The notes beneath the pieces are model-generated. The model had not been told where the DNA came from and searched no databases. It saw nothing but the letters and a program-made list of their open reading frames with translations. From Microbacterium sp. AZCO (lineage in GTDB: Bacteria > Actinomycetota > Actinomycetes > Actinomycetales > Microbacteriaceae): a DNA stretch of 64,000 nucleotides. Both the position numbers and the translations under genes were made by a program. The stretch spans positions 1,984,001 to 2,048,000 of the forward strand of contig NZ_CP154857.1 in assembly GCF_039614715.1 (NCBI RefSeq). The letters run 5' to 3'. Positions 36,964-45,953 of this stretch are shown one piece after another; the stretch's first letter is position 1, and each line of letters opens with the position of its first letter.

Positions 36964-39861
36964 ATGACCGACCTCGCCGAAGCCGCCGACGCCTCGCTCG
37001 TTCAGCCGGCGCCGCCGGAGATCTCCGATGCCGAGGCGCTCGCGATCGCCGAGGACGTCTGGGGCGTCGCGGGCGACATCCGCTCGCTGGGCAGTCATCA
37101 GGACCGCAACTTCCTCATCGACGCGGGCGACCGCCGCCTCCTGCTGAAGATCGCCAACCCCAGCGTCTCGGCGGCGGAGCTCGAGGCGCAGTCCCTCGCC
37201 GCGGCGGCCATCGCCGACATCACCGCCGTTCGCGCGCCGCGCGCGCTCGCGTTCGACGACGGCTCGACGGCCCGCGAGGTCGTGGTCGCCGGCGTCGCGA
37301 TGCAGGCGCGGCTTCTCGAGTTCCTCGACGGCGAGACGCTGTCGGGAAGCGGATACCTCTCCCCCACCGCCGTCGCGGCGATGGGGTCGCTCGCCGCGGC
37401 TGTCGACAGCGCGCTGGCCGGAATCCACCCCGAGGGCGCCGAACGCGACCACCAGTGGGACCTGCGGCACACGCCGGCCGTGCTCGACGACCTCCTGCCC
37501 CACGTCGACGACCTCGACCTGCGGGAGCGTCTCGCCGCAGCCGCCGGTGCGGCGTGGGAGGTCGTCGGACCGCTCGCGGAGCGGCTGCCGTCGCAGTTCA
37601 TCCACGGCGACCTGACCGACGACAACGTCGTGCACTCCGGCGACCGCCTGCCCGACGGCGTCATCGACCTCGGCGACCTCAACCGCACCTGGACCGTCGG
37701 CGAGCTCGCCATCACGCTGTCGTCCCTCCTCCACCACGACGGGGTCGACCTCCCCGCGGCGATGCGGGCCGTCGGGGCGTATCACGCGGTGCGGCCGCTC
37801 GACGCGGACGAGCTGGAGGCGCTGTGGCCGCTCGTCGTCGCGCGGGCAGCGGTGCTGGTCGCGAGCGCCCATCACGTGCTGTCGACGGATCCGGGCAACG
37901 TCTACGCCGCCGAGAACCTCGTGCACGAGCGGGCGATCTTCGAGAGCGCCGTCTCGGTGCCGCTGCCCGTCGCGACGGCGCTCGTCCGCGCGGCCGCGGG
38001 CGAGGCGGTGGAGCCGCTCGAGGTGCCGGCCGGCGTCCGGCTGATCGAGACGTCGGGCGAGATCGCCGTGCTCGACCTCTCGGCGACGAGCCCGAGCCTC
38101 GACGAGGGCCGGTGGCTCGATGACAACGCCGAGTCGGAGCTGTTCGCCGAGGCGCTCGCGCATCACGGCCTCGCCACCGCCCGGTTCGACGAGTCGCGCC
38201 TGACGCGCTCGCGTCCCGGACAGGACGAGCCGCGCAACGCGGCGCTCGGTCTCGAGCTCGCCACGCGCGCGGAGCGGTCGCTGCACGCGCCGTGGCCGGG
38301 TGTCATCGTGCAGTCCGGCGGCGCGGTCGTCGTGCTTCGCGCTGGGGACATCGATGTGCGGGTCGAGGGCGTGACCGACGCACTCCCGGAAGGCGCCGAG
38401 GTGGCGGCCGGTGACGTCATCGGCTGCATCCTCGGGACGTCCTGGCTGCACGTCGTGCGGGCGGGCATCGTCCCTCCGCGGTTCACGACGCGCTCCCTTG
38501 CGGCGGCCTGGCGCGCCGTCGTCGGAGACCCGGGGCCACTCGTGACGGGCGAGGTCCCGCCGGCGGAGTCCGCGGCGGATGCGGCATCCCTCCTCTCCCG
38601 TCGCGACAGGGCGTTCGCCGATGTGCAGGAGCACTACTTCGCCGACCCGCCCGTGATGGTGCGAGGGTGGCGGGAGCATCTCGTCGACGCCGACGGGCGC
38701 GTGTATCTCGACACCCTCAACAACGTGACGTCGGTCGGGCACGCGCACCCGCGGCTCGTGAGCGCCGTCGCGCGGCAGTGGAGCCTGCTCAACACCAACT
38801 CGCGGTTCCACTACCCGTCCGTCGTCGAGTTCTCCGAGCGTCTCGCGGCGCTGCTTCCCGACTCGCTCGACACCGTGTTCCTCGTGAACAGCGGGTCGGA
38901 GGCCGTCGATCTCGCACTGCGCCTCGCGCACGCGTGGACCGGCCGGCCCGATCTGCTCGCCGTGCGGGAGGCGTATCACGGCTGGACGTACCTCTCCGAC
39001 GCCGTCTCGACGTCGATCGCCGACAACCCGGCGGCGCTCGAGACGCGGCCCGCGTTCATCCACACCGTCCCCGCGCCCAACCCCTTCCGCGGGAAGCACC
39101 GCGGCGACAACGTCCGTCGCTACGCGGAGGAGGCCGTCGCCGAGGTGCATCGTCTGGCCGAGGCCGGCACGCCGGTGGCGGGCTTCATCGCCGAGTCGCT
39201 CTTCGGGAACGGCGGCGGCATCGCCCTCCCCGACGGGTACCTCGCGGCGATCTACGACGCCGTGCGGGCGCACGGCGGTCTCGCGATCGCCGACGAGGTG
39301 CAGGTCGGCTACGGCCGGCTCGGCGAGTGGTTCTGGGGCTTCGAGCAGCAGGGCGTCGTGCCCGACGTCGTGACGGTCGCGAAGTCGATGGGGTCGGGGC
39401 ATCCCCTCGGCGCCGTCATCACGACCCGCGCGGTCGCCGAGCGCTACCGCACGGGCGGCTACTTCTTCTCGTCGGCGGGCGGCAGCCCCGTCTCGAGCGT
39501 CGTGGGCACGACGGTGCTCGACATCCTGCGCGACGAGGACCTGCAGGGCAATGCCCGCGACACCGGCGCGTACCTGAAGGCGCGGCTCCAGGAGCTCGGC
39601 GAGCGGCATCCGCTCCTCGCCACCGTGCACGGCTACGGCCTCTACCTCGGCCCCGAGCTCGTGCGCGACCGCGACACGTGGGCGCCGGCCACCGAGGAGA
39701 CGGCGGCGATCTGCGACCGCCTGCGCGGACTCGGCGTCATCGCGCAGCCGACGGGCGACCACCAGAACATCCTGAAGATCAAGCCGCCGATGTGCTTCTC
39801 GCGCGAGTCCGCCGATGCGCTCGTCGCCGCGCTGGACCGGGTGCTCACGACCGGCTGGTAG
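36964..39861 (+). CDS. Kinase / M23-like / class-III aminotransferase fusion (predicted amino-alcohol kinase and phospho-lyase)
   Basis: About 965 residues in three parts. Residues 1-340: APH/choline-kinase-like domain with HGDLTDDN (214-221) and IDLGDLNRTW. About 415-520: a beta-rich M23/biotinyl-like module (HAPWPGVIVQSGGAVVVLR, EGAEVAAGDVIGCIL). About 540-965: class-III aminotransferase with NSGSEAVDLALRLAHA, IADEVQVGYGRLGEWFWGFE and PLP Lys807 in VAKSMGSGHPLG. Bacterial fusions of this order are related to human hydroxylysine kinase plus phospholyase (AGPHD1/AGXT2L). A likely reaction is phosphorylation of an amino alcohol followed by elimination of phosphate and ammonia. Start ATG 36964 is 7 nt after TACCCT; ATG 36925 is an alternative. 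Confidence 0.82.
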   Translation: MTDLAEAADASLVQPAPPEISDAEALAIAEDVWGVAGDIRSLGSHQDRNFLIDAGDRRLLLKIANPSVSAAELEAQSLAAAAIADITAVRAPRALAFDDGSTAREVVVAGVAMQARLLEFLDGETLSGSGYLSPTAVAAMGSLAAAVDSALAGIHPEGAERDHQWDLRHTPAVLDDLLPHVDDLDLRERLAAAAGAAWEVVGPLAERLPSQFIHGDLTDDNVVHSGDRLPDGVIDLGDLNRTWTVGELAITLSSLLHHDGVDLPAAMRAVGAYHAVRPLDADELEALWPLVVARAAVLVASAHHVLSTDPGNVYAAENLVHERAIFESAVSVPLPVATALVRAAAGEAVEPLEVPAGVRLIETSGEIAVLDLSATSPSLDEGRWLDDNAESELFAEALAHHGLATARFDESRLTRSRPGQDEPRNAALGLELATRAERSLHAPWPGVIVQSGGAVVVLRAGDIDVRVEGVTDALPEGAEVAAGDVIGCILGTSWLHVVRAGIVPPRFTTRSLAAAWRAVVGDPGPLVTGEVPPAESAADAASLLSRRDRAFADVQEHYFADPPVMVRGWREHLVDADGRVYLDTLNNVTSVGHAHPRLVSAVARQWSLLNTNSRFHYPSVVEFSERLAALLPDSLDTVFLVNSGSEAVDLALRLAHAWTGRPDLLAVREAYHGWTYLSDAVSTSIADNPAALETRPAFIHTVPAPNPFRGKHRGDNVRRYAEEAVAEVHRLAEAGTPVAGFIAESLFGNGGGIALPDGYLAAIYDAVRAHGGLAIADEVQVGYGRLGEWFWGFEQQGVVPDVVTVAKSMGSGHPLGAVITTRAVAERYRTGGYFFSSAGGSPVSSVVGTTVLDILRDEDLQGNARDTGAYLKARLQELGERHPLLATVHGYGLYLGPELVRDRDTWAPATEETAAICDRLRGLGVIAQPTGDHQNILKIKPPMCFSRESADALVAALDRVLTTGW

Positions 39862-39899
39862 CGGCCCTCACCGCCTCCGCCCTGTGGTTGGCTGGACGG

Positions 39900-41330
39900 A
39901 TGACCGATGGCGTGGGACTGCGATCGGAGCGCGGCCCGATCCTCCTCGCGCTCATGCTGTCGACGTTCCTCATCGCGATCGACGCGACGGTGCTCTCGAC
40001 CGCGGTGCCGACGATCGTCCAGGAGTTCGGCGGCTTCGAGCAGTTCCCGTGGCTCTTCTCCATCTACACGCTCGCGCAGGCCGCGTCGGTGCCGGTGTTC
40101 GCGAAGCTCAGCGACATCGTCGGCCGCCGGCCGGTCATGTACGCGGGCATCGTGCTCTTCCTCGTCGGCTCGGTGCTGTGCGCGACGGCGTGGAGCATGG
40201 GGGCGCTCATCGCGTTCCGCGCGGTGCAGGGCCTCGGCGCCGGCGCCATCATGCCCGCCACCATGACGGTCGCGGGAGACATCTACACCGTGCGGGAGCG
40301 CGCCAAGACGCAGGGGTACCTCGCGAGCGTGTGGGCGTTCTCGTCCGTCGCGGGTCCGACGATCGGCGGCCTCTTCTCGCAGTTCGCGTCGTGGCGCTGG
40401 ATCTTCTGGATCAACGTGCCGCTGTGCCTCCTCGCACTGTGGATGCTGTGGCGCAACTACCGCCAGCCGTTCGAGCGGCAGCGGCGGCGCATCGACTACG
40501 CGGGTGCGGCGCTCCTCACCGCGGCGCTCGTGCTCCTGGTACTCGCGCTCCTCGAGGGCGGACACGCCTGGGAGTGGCTGTCGTGGCAGAGCCTCGCGGC
40601 CTTCGGAATCGGCGCGCTGCTCCTCGTCGCGTTCGCGTTCGTGGAGCGGCGGGCGGAGGACCCGATCCTCGCGCCCTGGGTCTTCCGGAGCCGCATCGTG
40701 GTGACGACCTCGATAGCGGGGCTCCTCGTGGGCGTCGTGCTGATCGGGCTCGTGTCGTTCGTCCCCACGTTCCTGCAGTCGACGACGGATGCCGCTCCCC
40801 TCGTCGCTGGACTCGCCGTCGCAGCCCTCACGCTCGGCTGGCCCGTGTCGGCGTCGCTCGCCGGCCGCTTCTACCTGCGGATCGGGTTCCGGGCGACGAC
40901 GCTCCTCGGCAGCGTCCTCGTGATCCTCGGCGCGGCCATGCTCGTGGTGTTCGCCCTCTCTCCGTCGATCCCGCTCACGGCGCTCGGCTGCTTCATCGTC
41001 GGACTCGGTCTGGGCCTCGTCGCCGCCCCGAGCCTCATCGCGGCGCAGTCGTCGGTCGACATGCGCCGCCGCGGCGTCGTGTCGGGCACCAACATGCTGG
41101 CGCGCTCGATCGGCAGCGCCGTCGGCGTCGCCGTCTTCGGGGCGATCGCGAACGCGCTCATCAACCGCAACGGCGGCGCGGACATCCCCGCCGCGATCCA
41201 GGCGGGCTCGATCGCGGTCTTCATCGGCGTCGCGGCGTCGGCCCTCGTCATGCTCGTCGCGTGCTCGTTCATCCCGCCCGTGCACATCGACGAGCCCGAG
41301 CCCGTCGAGGCGGCGAGCGATTCGGCCTAG
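39900..41330 (+). CDS. MFS drug-type exporter (DHA2 family)
   Basis: A 476-residue membrane transporter. It begins GPILLALMLSTFLIAIDATVLSTAVPTI, the DHA2/EmrB-type first helix. It then has LFSIYTLAQAASVPVFAKLSDIVGRRPVMY (motif A) and GLGAGAIMPATMTVAGDIYTVRERAKTQG; further helices follow. Proton-driven efflux of an amphipathic compound is inferred. It starts 38 nt after the fusion gene on the same strand and may be cotranscribed, though its substrate need not be related. Confidence 0.9.
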   Translation: MTDGVGLRSERGPILLALMLSTFLIAIDATVLSTAVPTIVQEFGGFEQFPWLFSIYTLAQAASVPVFAKLSDIVGRRPVMYAGIVLFLVGSVLCATAWSMGALIAFRAVQGLGAGAIMPATMTVAGDIYTVRERAKTQGYLASVWAFSSVAGPTIGGLFSQFASWRWIFWINVPLCLLALWMLWRNYRQPFERQRRRIDYAGAALLTAALVLLVLALLEGGHAWEWLSWQSLAAFGIGALLLVAFAFVERRAEDPILAPWVFRSRIVVTTSIAGLLVGVVLIGLVSFVPTFLQSTTDAAPLVAGLAVAALTLGWPVSASLAGRFYLRIGFRATTLLGSVLVILGAAMLVVFALSPSIPLTALGCFIVGLGLGLVAAPSLIAAQSSVDMRRRGVVSGTNMLARSIGSAVGVAVFGAIANALINRNGGADIPAAIQAGSIAVFIGVAASALVMLVACSFIPPVHIDEPEPVEAASDSA

Positions 41331-41430
41331 CCTTTCTGCGACGGCATTTCTGGGAGGAGGGACGCTGCGCCCCGCAGCGTGGATCACCCGCGCGGCGATG
41401 GGATGACCGTCGGCACCGCGCCGCGCGGAG

Positions 41431-42963
41431 TCACCCGCGCAGCATCCCCCGCAGCGTCTGGATTGTGTCGGCCTCGGCAGGGCGCTTGTCGTCGCGGTAG
41501 CGCTTGACGCGCGCGAAGCGCAGCGCCAGGCCGCCCGGGTAGCGCGTCGAGCGCTGTACGCCGTCGATCGCGATCTCGACGACGATCTCGGGCGGGAGCC
41601 ACACCGTCCCGGGCGTCTCGTCGACGGCGATCTCGGGGAACCGCTCGGTCTGCCACGTCAGAAGGGCGTCGGTGAGGCCCTTGAAGGTCTTGCCGACCAT
41701 GACGAAGCCTCCGCCGAACTCCCCGGTCTCGTCGCGGGCGCCGAGATGGAGGTTCGAGAGCCACCCCGAGCGGCGGCCGTAGCCCCACTCGGCGGCGAGC
41801 ACGACGAGGTCGAACGTGTGGACCGGCTTGACCTTGATCCAGCTCGACCCGCGCCGGCCGGCGGCGTACGTCGAGTCGATCGCCTTCACGACGACGCCCT
41901 CGTGGCCCGCGGCGAGCGCGTCCGCGCTCACGCGCTCGGCGACATCGGGATCGCTCGTGACCTCGCCCGGGATGCGGTGCGCGGGCGCGATGCGACCGAG
42001 CTCGTCGCGCCGGACGCGGAGCGGCTCGTCGAGGAGATCGCGGCCATCGACGTGCAGCACGTCGAAGAACCACGGGTGCAGCACCGTGAAATCCGGTCCC
42101 TGAGCCTGTCGAAGGGCCGCGCCGAACCGCGACATCGTGTCCTGGAACGGACGCGGTGCGTCGTTCTCGTCGAGCGCGAGCGTCTCACCGTCGAGGATGA
42201 CGTCGGTGACCGGCATCCCCCTCACGACCTCCACCACCTCGGGAAGCCGGTGCGTGATGTCGGCGAGGTTGCGTGTGAAGATGTGCACGTCGTCGCCGTG
42301 GCGATGCACCTGTATGCGCGCCCCGTCGAGCTTGTACTCGACCGATGCCTCGCCCACTGACGCGACGGCCTCCGTCGCGGTGGCGGCCGTCGAGGCGAGC
42401 ATCGGCAGCACCGCCCGCCCGACGACGAGCCCGACCGCCTCGAGCTCCTCCGGCGTCTGCGTGAGCGCGATCACGGCGGTGTCGCCGAGATCGCCGGACA
42501 GCATCGCGGCCCGGCGCACGACCTCGGCAGGGCGATCGGAGGCCCGGGCGATCGCGTCGAGCAGCACGCCTTCGAGCGCTCCGGTGCGCAGCTCGCCGAG
42601 GATCACGCGGCTGACGAAGTCCCACTCCGCGCGCGTCGCGCGCTGCGCGAGCGCCCGCAAGGCGTCGCCGCGGGCGGCGACCGAGCCGGCTCCGGATGCC
42701 TCCGCCAGGTCGTCGAGTGCGACGTCGACCTCGCCGATGGTGAGCGTCGAGGCCGTCGAGTGCTGCGCATCGAGCGACGACAGGGTGCGCCAGCCCACAC
42801 CGAGTCGCCCCTGGCGCGGGCTCGCCGTCAGGAACCCGACAGCGGGGCGGATCTCATCGGGCTCGAGCCGGGACAGCGCCGATGCGAGCGCATCGACCTT
42901 CGCCAGCCGCGAGCGGGTGGCGGTCACGGCGTCGACGGTCTCGACCAGGTCGGCGAGCAGCAT
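41431..42963 (-). CDS. ATP-dependent DNA ligase (LigB/LigI-like)
   Basis: A 510-residue ligase. An N-terminal helical DNA-binding domain (about 1-200), then the nucleotidyltransferase motif I EYKLDGARIQVHRHG with the adenylated lysine, motif III region FTRNLADITHRLPEV, motif IV EGVVVKAID and motif V SSWIKVKPVHTFDLVV, and a C-terminal OB-fold. Seals nicks using ATP; resembles mycobacterial LigB (Rv3062), accessory to the NAD ligase. A GAGAAT box ends 6 nt before ATG 42963. The segment ALRQAQGPDF inside the catalytic domain is encoded by an interspersed repeat (42095-42120). Confidence 0.93.
   Translation of the reverse strand: MLLADLVETVDAVTATRSRLAKVDALASALSRLEPDEIRPAVGFLTASPRQGRLGVGWRTLSSLDAQHSTASTLTIGEVDVALDDLAEASGAGSVAARGDALRALAQRATRAEWDFVSRVILGELRTGALEGVLLDAIARASDRPAEVVRRAAMLSGDLGDTAVIALTQTPEELEAVGLVVGRAVLPMLASTAATATEAVASVGEASVEYKLDGARIQVHRHGDDVHIFTRNLADITHRLPEVVEVVRGMPVTDVILDGETLALDENDAPRPFQDTMSRFGAALRQAQGPDFTVLHPWFFDVLHVDGRDLLDEPLRVRRDELGRIAPAHRIPGEVTSDPDVAERVSADALAAGHEGVVVKAIDSTYAAGRRGSSWIKVKPVHTFDLVVLAAEWGYGRRSGWLSNLHLGARDETGEFGGGFVMVGKTFKGLTDALLTWQTERFPEIAVDETPGTVWLPPEIVVEIAIDGVQRSTRYPGGLALRFARVKRYRDDKRPAEADTIQTLRGMLRG
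42095..42120. repeat. Interspersed repeat copy inside the ligase gene
   Basis: The sequence GGTCCCTGAGCCTGTCGAAG and the following GGCCGC is in frame on the minus strand and encodes RQAQGP. The same core appears in clpC (46767) and in degenerate form at 27651 and 47098. Confidence 0.75.
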
Positions 42964-43009
42964 CCCAGAATTCTCGCACCGGCCTCCGACACCCGGCCCG
43001 GGTCAGCGG

Positions 43010-43059
43010 ACTCCTCCGTTGCCTCAGAGAACGGGATGACATCGGAGCACAGGAGGAGT
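43010..43059. other. Inverted repeat in the gap between the ligase and the surface-protein gene
   Basis: ACTCCTCC (43010-43017) and GGAGGAGT (43052-43059) form 8-bp arms around 34 nt that can pair further. A second hairpin (CTCCTCCG/CGGGAGGAG) lies at about 43090-43120, just beyond the stop of the surface-protein gene on the minus strand, and may terminate it. No ORF is supported in 42964-43131. Confidence 0.4.
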
Positions 43060-43131
43060 GGATGCCGCGACCCGGCATCCGTCCGTCCTTTCTCCTCCGC
43101 TCACCCGATCGACGGGAGGAGTCGCAGAGCG

Positions 43132-44523
43132 TCAGCTGCGACCGCGCCGCACCCGGCCGCCACCGCGCGCTGCGCGCGCCGCCCAGAAGAGCACGCTCCC
43201 CACGGCGAGCCCGATGCCGGCGACGGCGAGGGCGGGCGTCGCGTCGGCGGGGCCGGTGGGAGCAAGTGCGGGACCGGACGGCGACGGGGTCGGCGTCGGG
43301 CCGGGGGTCGGCGCGACCGGCACAGCAGCCACCGCAACGGCTCCCGCGGCGGTGCAGCTGCTCGCCGCACCGTTGAGCTGAACCGTGTGCGCACCGGCGG
43401 CGAGGTCGGCGGGCACGGTCAGCGAGCCCGCGACAGCGCCTGCCGCGTCGGCGGTCAGCCAGCCGAGCGACTCGCCCTCCGGGAAGAGGGTGCCGTAGAC
43501 GTCCTCACCGGGCTGGAAGCCCGACGTCGAGACCGTGATCGCTCCCCCGGCCGCCGCGACCGAGGCCGGGTCGACGGTGAGCGTCTGGTCGGGCGCATCG
43601 GTCGCATCCGGGATCGGCGCGCCCGTCGAGGGGCTCGCGAGCTCGCCGTCGTACGACCCGTATGAGATGCCGTCGAAGAGGAAGCCCGCGTTCTCGGTCG
43701 CGGGGGCCGCCGGCAGACCGGTGTCGTAGCCGATCCCGTCGGCGCTCGGGGCGCTCGAGGTCATGCGGAAGCCGATCTCGTCCACCAGGTCGTCTGTCTC
43801 CTCGCCCGCGAGCGCGTGGTAGTGCTCCCAGGACGTGATCTCCGAGCATCCCGTGACCAGGACGTCGTCGACGTAGATGCGGACGACGTCGGAGGCATTC
43901 GCGCGGAACAGCTCCTCCACGCGGATCGTGTGCGGCACGGCAGGGTCGACGACGGCGAAGACGGCCGACCGCCAGTCCGGGATGTCGGTGTCCGTCGCAT
44001 CCTCGGGAACCCAGTAGCTGCCGATCTCGAGACCGCGGTCCGTGTGGCGCAGGTTGACGACGCCGCCGTCCCGCGACGAGGCGTCGAGGGCGACATCGAG
44101 GCGGAGACCGTCCTGCACCGCGCCGGTGGCCGAGGCGACGGTGAACTCCGCGGCGAAGGCGTTGAAGAGCGCTCCTGGTGCGCCGGCCTTGCCGGCGGGG
44201 TCCACCCCGGGCGAGCGGAGATAGTCGGTGCCATCGGGGTCGATCGCATTCGAGACCTGGAGGCTGACGCCGGCGGGCAGCCCCGAATCGGGAAACGCGG
44301 ATGTGTCGACGAGCGCGTAGTCGAAGGGAGCGGCTGTGGCCGTCCAGCCGTTCTGGCCGGCCGGGCTCCCCTCGCCGAGCGTGTACCCCGCGGCGCTGAA
44401 GTCGATCGTCTGCGACGGCACGGCGTTCGCGGCGGACGGCGATGCCAGCACGACGGCGAAGGCGAGAGCGCCGATGCCTGCAGCAGGACCGAACGCACGG
44501 ACGTGGTTGTGGTGACGCGACAT
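43132..44523 (-). CDS. Secreted, cell-wall-anchored surface protein with LAPTG motif
   Basis: About 463 residues from ATG 44523. Signal peptide: positively charged MSRHHNHVR, hydrophobic IGALAFAVVLASPSAANA, probable cleavage before VPSQ. The body resembles a beta-sandwich exported protein (IDFSAAGYTLGEGSPAGQNGW; GFLFDGISYGSYDGE), followed by an Ig-like/bacterial surface repeat (SVAAAGGAITVSTSGFQPGEDVYGTLFPEG). A Pro/Thr linker, then LAPTG, a hydrophobic helix and an Arg-rich tail (GGGRVRRGRS) form a sorting signal. LAxTG is the class E sortase motif; no sortase is in this window. Ligand or substrate unknown. Confidence 0.85.
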   Translation of the reverse strand: MSRHHNHVRAFGPAAGIGALAFAVVLASPSAANAVPSQTIDFSAAGYTLGEGSPAGQNGWTATAAPFDYALVDTSAFPDSGLPAGVSLQVSNAIDPDGTDYLRSPGVDPAGKAGAPGALFNAFAAEFTVASATGAVQDGLRLDVALDASSRDGGVVNLRHTDRGLEIGSYWVPEDATDTDIPDWRSAVFAVVDPAVPHTIRVEELFRANASDVVRIYVDDVLVTGCSEITSWEHYHALAGEETDDLVDEIGFRMTSSAPSADGIGYDTGLPAAPATENAGFLFDGISYGSYDGELASPSTGAPIPDATDAPDQTLTVDPASVAAAGGAITVSTSGFQPGEDVYGTLFPEGESLGWLTADAAGAVAGSLTVPADLAAGAHTVQLNGAASSCTAAGAVAVAAVPVAPTPGPTPTPSPSGPALAPTGPADATPALAVAGIGLAVGSVLFWAARAARGGGRVRRGRS

Positions 44524-44682
44524 TGTGGTGCCCCCCGGCCAGTGTCTGTTGCGCCACATGCTATTCCCAGTGGACGGGAAATTGCGAGGGGGACGTCACA
44601 CAAGGCCACGCCATCTCTATCGTCGTCGACGGTCGGCAGCAACCCCGTGGCCGGGTGGCGGCACCCCGCCCACGATGGAGGG

Positions 44683-45405
44683 ATGGCGCGCATCGGGACG
44701 TCGGGATGGAGCTATCAGCACTGGCGAAGCACCCTCTACGCCAGCGCGCCGCAGCGGGAGTGGCTCGACATCTACCAGCGCGAGTTCGACACCGTGGAGC
44801 TCAACGCGAGCTTCTATCGATGGCCGCCTCCCGCGCGCTTCGCCTCCTGGCGACAGCGGCTTCCCGAGGGCTTCGAGATGACCGTCAAGGCCCCGCGCGG
44901 ACTCACTCACGCGCGGCGCCTGCTCGAGCCCGAGCAGTGGATCGAGCGCGTGACGGCGGGCCTGCACGAGCTGCGCGGCAAGCGCGGCCCGCTCATCGTG
45001 CAGCTGCCGCCGACGATGCAGCGCGACGACGCGCGCCTCGGCTACTTCCTCGGCGCCCTGCCGGACTGGACGCGTCCGGTCGTCGAGTTCCGGCACGATT
45101 CGTGGACGGATGACGCCGTCTTCGGGATCCTCGAGCGCCACGGCGCCGGGTACTGCGTCATGAGCGGTGCGAAGCTCCCGTGCATCCTCCGCGCGACCGC
45201 GAAGCTCGTCTACGTGCGGTGGCACGGACCGGATGCCGAGCACCTCTACGGCGGCTCGTACTCCGAGTCCGACATGGCGTGGTGGGCCGAGCGCATCCGG
45301 GAATGGGAGGGTGCGGGCCACGAGGTCTACGGCTACTTCAACAACGATGGCGGAGGCAACGCCGTCCGCAACGCCCGCACCCTGAAGCGCATGCTGCACA
45401 CCTGA
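44683..45405 (+). CDS. DUF72 family protein
   Basis: A 240-residue TIM-barrel-like protein matching the DUF72 (YecE) family. It starts MARIGTSGWSYQHWRSTLY, has FDTVELNASFYRWP, FEMTVKAPRGLTHARRL, LIVQLPPTMQRD and VEFRHDSW, and ends YGYFNNDGGGNAVRNARTLKRML. The family's enzymatic role is not established. ATG 44683 follows CACGAT by 6 nt. The longer frame upstream is antisense to the surface-protein gene. Confidence 0.9.
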   Translation: MARIGTSGWSYQHWRSTLYASAPQREWLDIYQREFDTVELNASFYRWPPPARFASWRQRLPEGFEMTVKAPRGLTHARRLLEPEQWIERVTAGLHELRGKRGPLIVQLPPTMQRDDARLGYFLGALPDWTRPVVEFRHDSWTDDAVFGILERHGAGYCVMSGAKLPCILRATAKLVYVRWHGPDAEHLYGGSYSESDMAWWAERIREWEGAGHEVYGYFNNDGGGNAVRNARTLKRMLHT

Positions 45406-45426
45406 CCCGCGGGGTCCGCGGCGTCC

Positions 45427-45891
45427 TCAGCTGCGCCCCCCGGGCGGTCCGATGACGAGCAGCACGGCGTAGAGCACGACGAGCGCGACGAGGATGAGCG
45501 CGCCGAGCACCCACGGACGCGCGAGGAACCAGCGCAGGAGCCGGTCATGCCACAGGGCGTCCCGCGGATCATCCGTGGCCTCGAGCCGCCATTCGCCCGC
45601 GAGCCGACCCGTGCGCTGCAGCCAGATCTCGGTCGGGATGGTCGCGTACGGGATCACGGCGCTGACCAGCGCGACGATCGTCGGCCACGGACGCAGCCGG
45701 TTGTTCTTGGCCACCAGGATGACCGTTGCGCCGTACGAGAGGAAGACGAATCCGTGGATGGCTCCGCCGATCGTGACGCCGATCGCGAGGTCGGCGACTG
45801 CCCGGAGCACCAGAGCGAGCAGAAGCAGGGTCCACGAGATCGCCTCGAGGATCGCGAACGTTCGGAAGAGTCGGTAGGGAGATCGAAACAC
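45427..45891 (-). CDS. DUF3817 domain membrane protein
   Basis: A 154-residue protein with an N-terminal three-helix DUF3817 domain (LFRTFAILEAISWTLLLLALVLR, IGGAIHGFVFLSYGATVILVAK, TIVALVSAVIPYATIPTEIWL) and an extra C-terminal helix (ARPWVLGALILVALVVLYAVLLVIG). Function unknown. The GTG start at 45891 lies 6 nt after TAGGCT (45903-45898), and a 7-5-7 dyad is centred on that box. Confidence 0.85.
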   Translation of the reverse strand: MFRSPYRLFRTFAILEAISWTLLLLALVLRAVADLAIGVTIGGAIHGFVFLSYGATVILVAKNNRLRPWPTIVALVSAVIPYATIPTEIWLQRTGRLAGEWRLEATDDPRDALWHDRLLRWFLARPWVLGALILVALVVLYAVLLVIGPPGGRS

Positions 45892-45892
45892 C

Positions 45893-45911
45893 CCTTCAGC
45901 CTAACTGAAGG
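45893..45911 (-). promoter_or_regulatory. Dyad operator centred on the DUF3817 -10 box
   Basis: CCTTCAG-CCTAA-CTGAAGG is a perfect 7-5-7 inverted repeat. The minus-strand TAGGCT box (45903-45898) lies within it, so a bound repressor would block the promoter. No regulator gene adjoins. Confidence 0.5.
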
Positions 45912-45953
45912 TTTAACCCCTCCTTGACCCCCGCCCCGCGTACGCGATACGAG

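Noticed and set aside
36583..39762. 1059-codon open frame on the minus strand opposite the kinase/aminotransferase fusion
   Set aside because: Arg/Asp/His-rich shadow of a high-GC gene; the plus strand has clear catalytic motifs and the shadow has none.
41362..41380. Small hairpin ACGCTGCG/CGCAGCGT after the DHA2 exporter as a terminator
   Set aside because: Short GC-rich stem without a T-tract, likely by chance at this base composition; kept out of the annotation.
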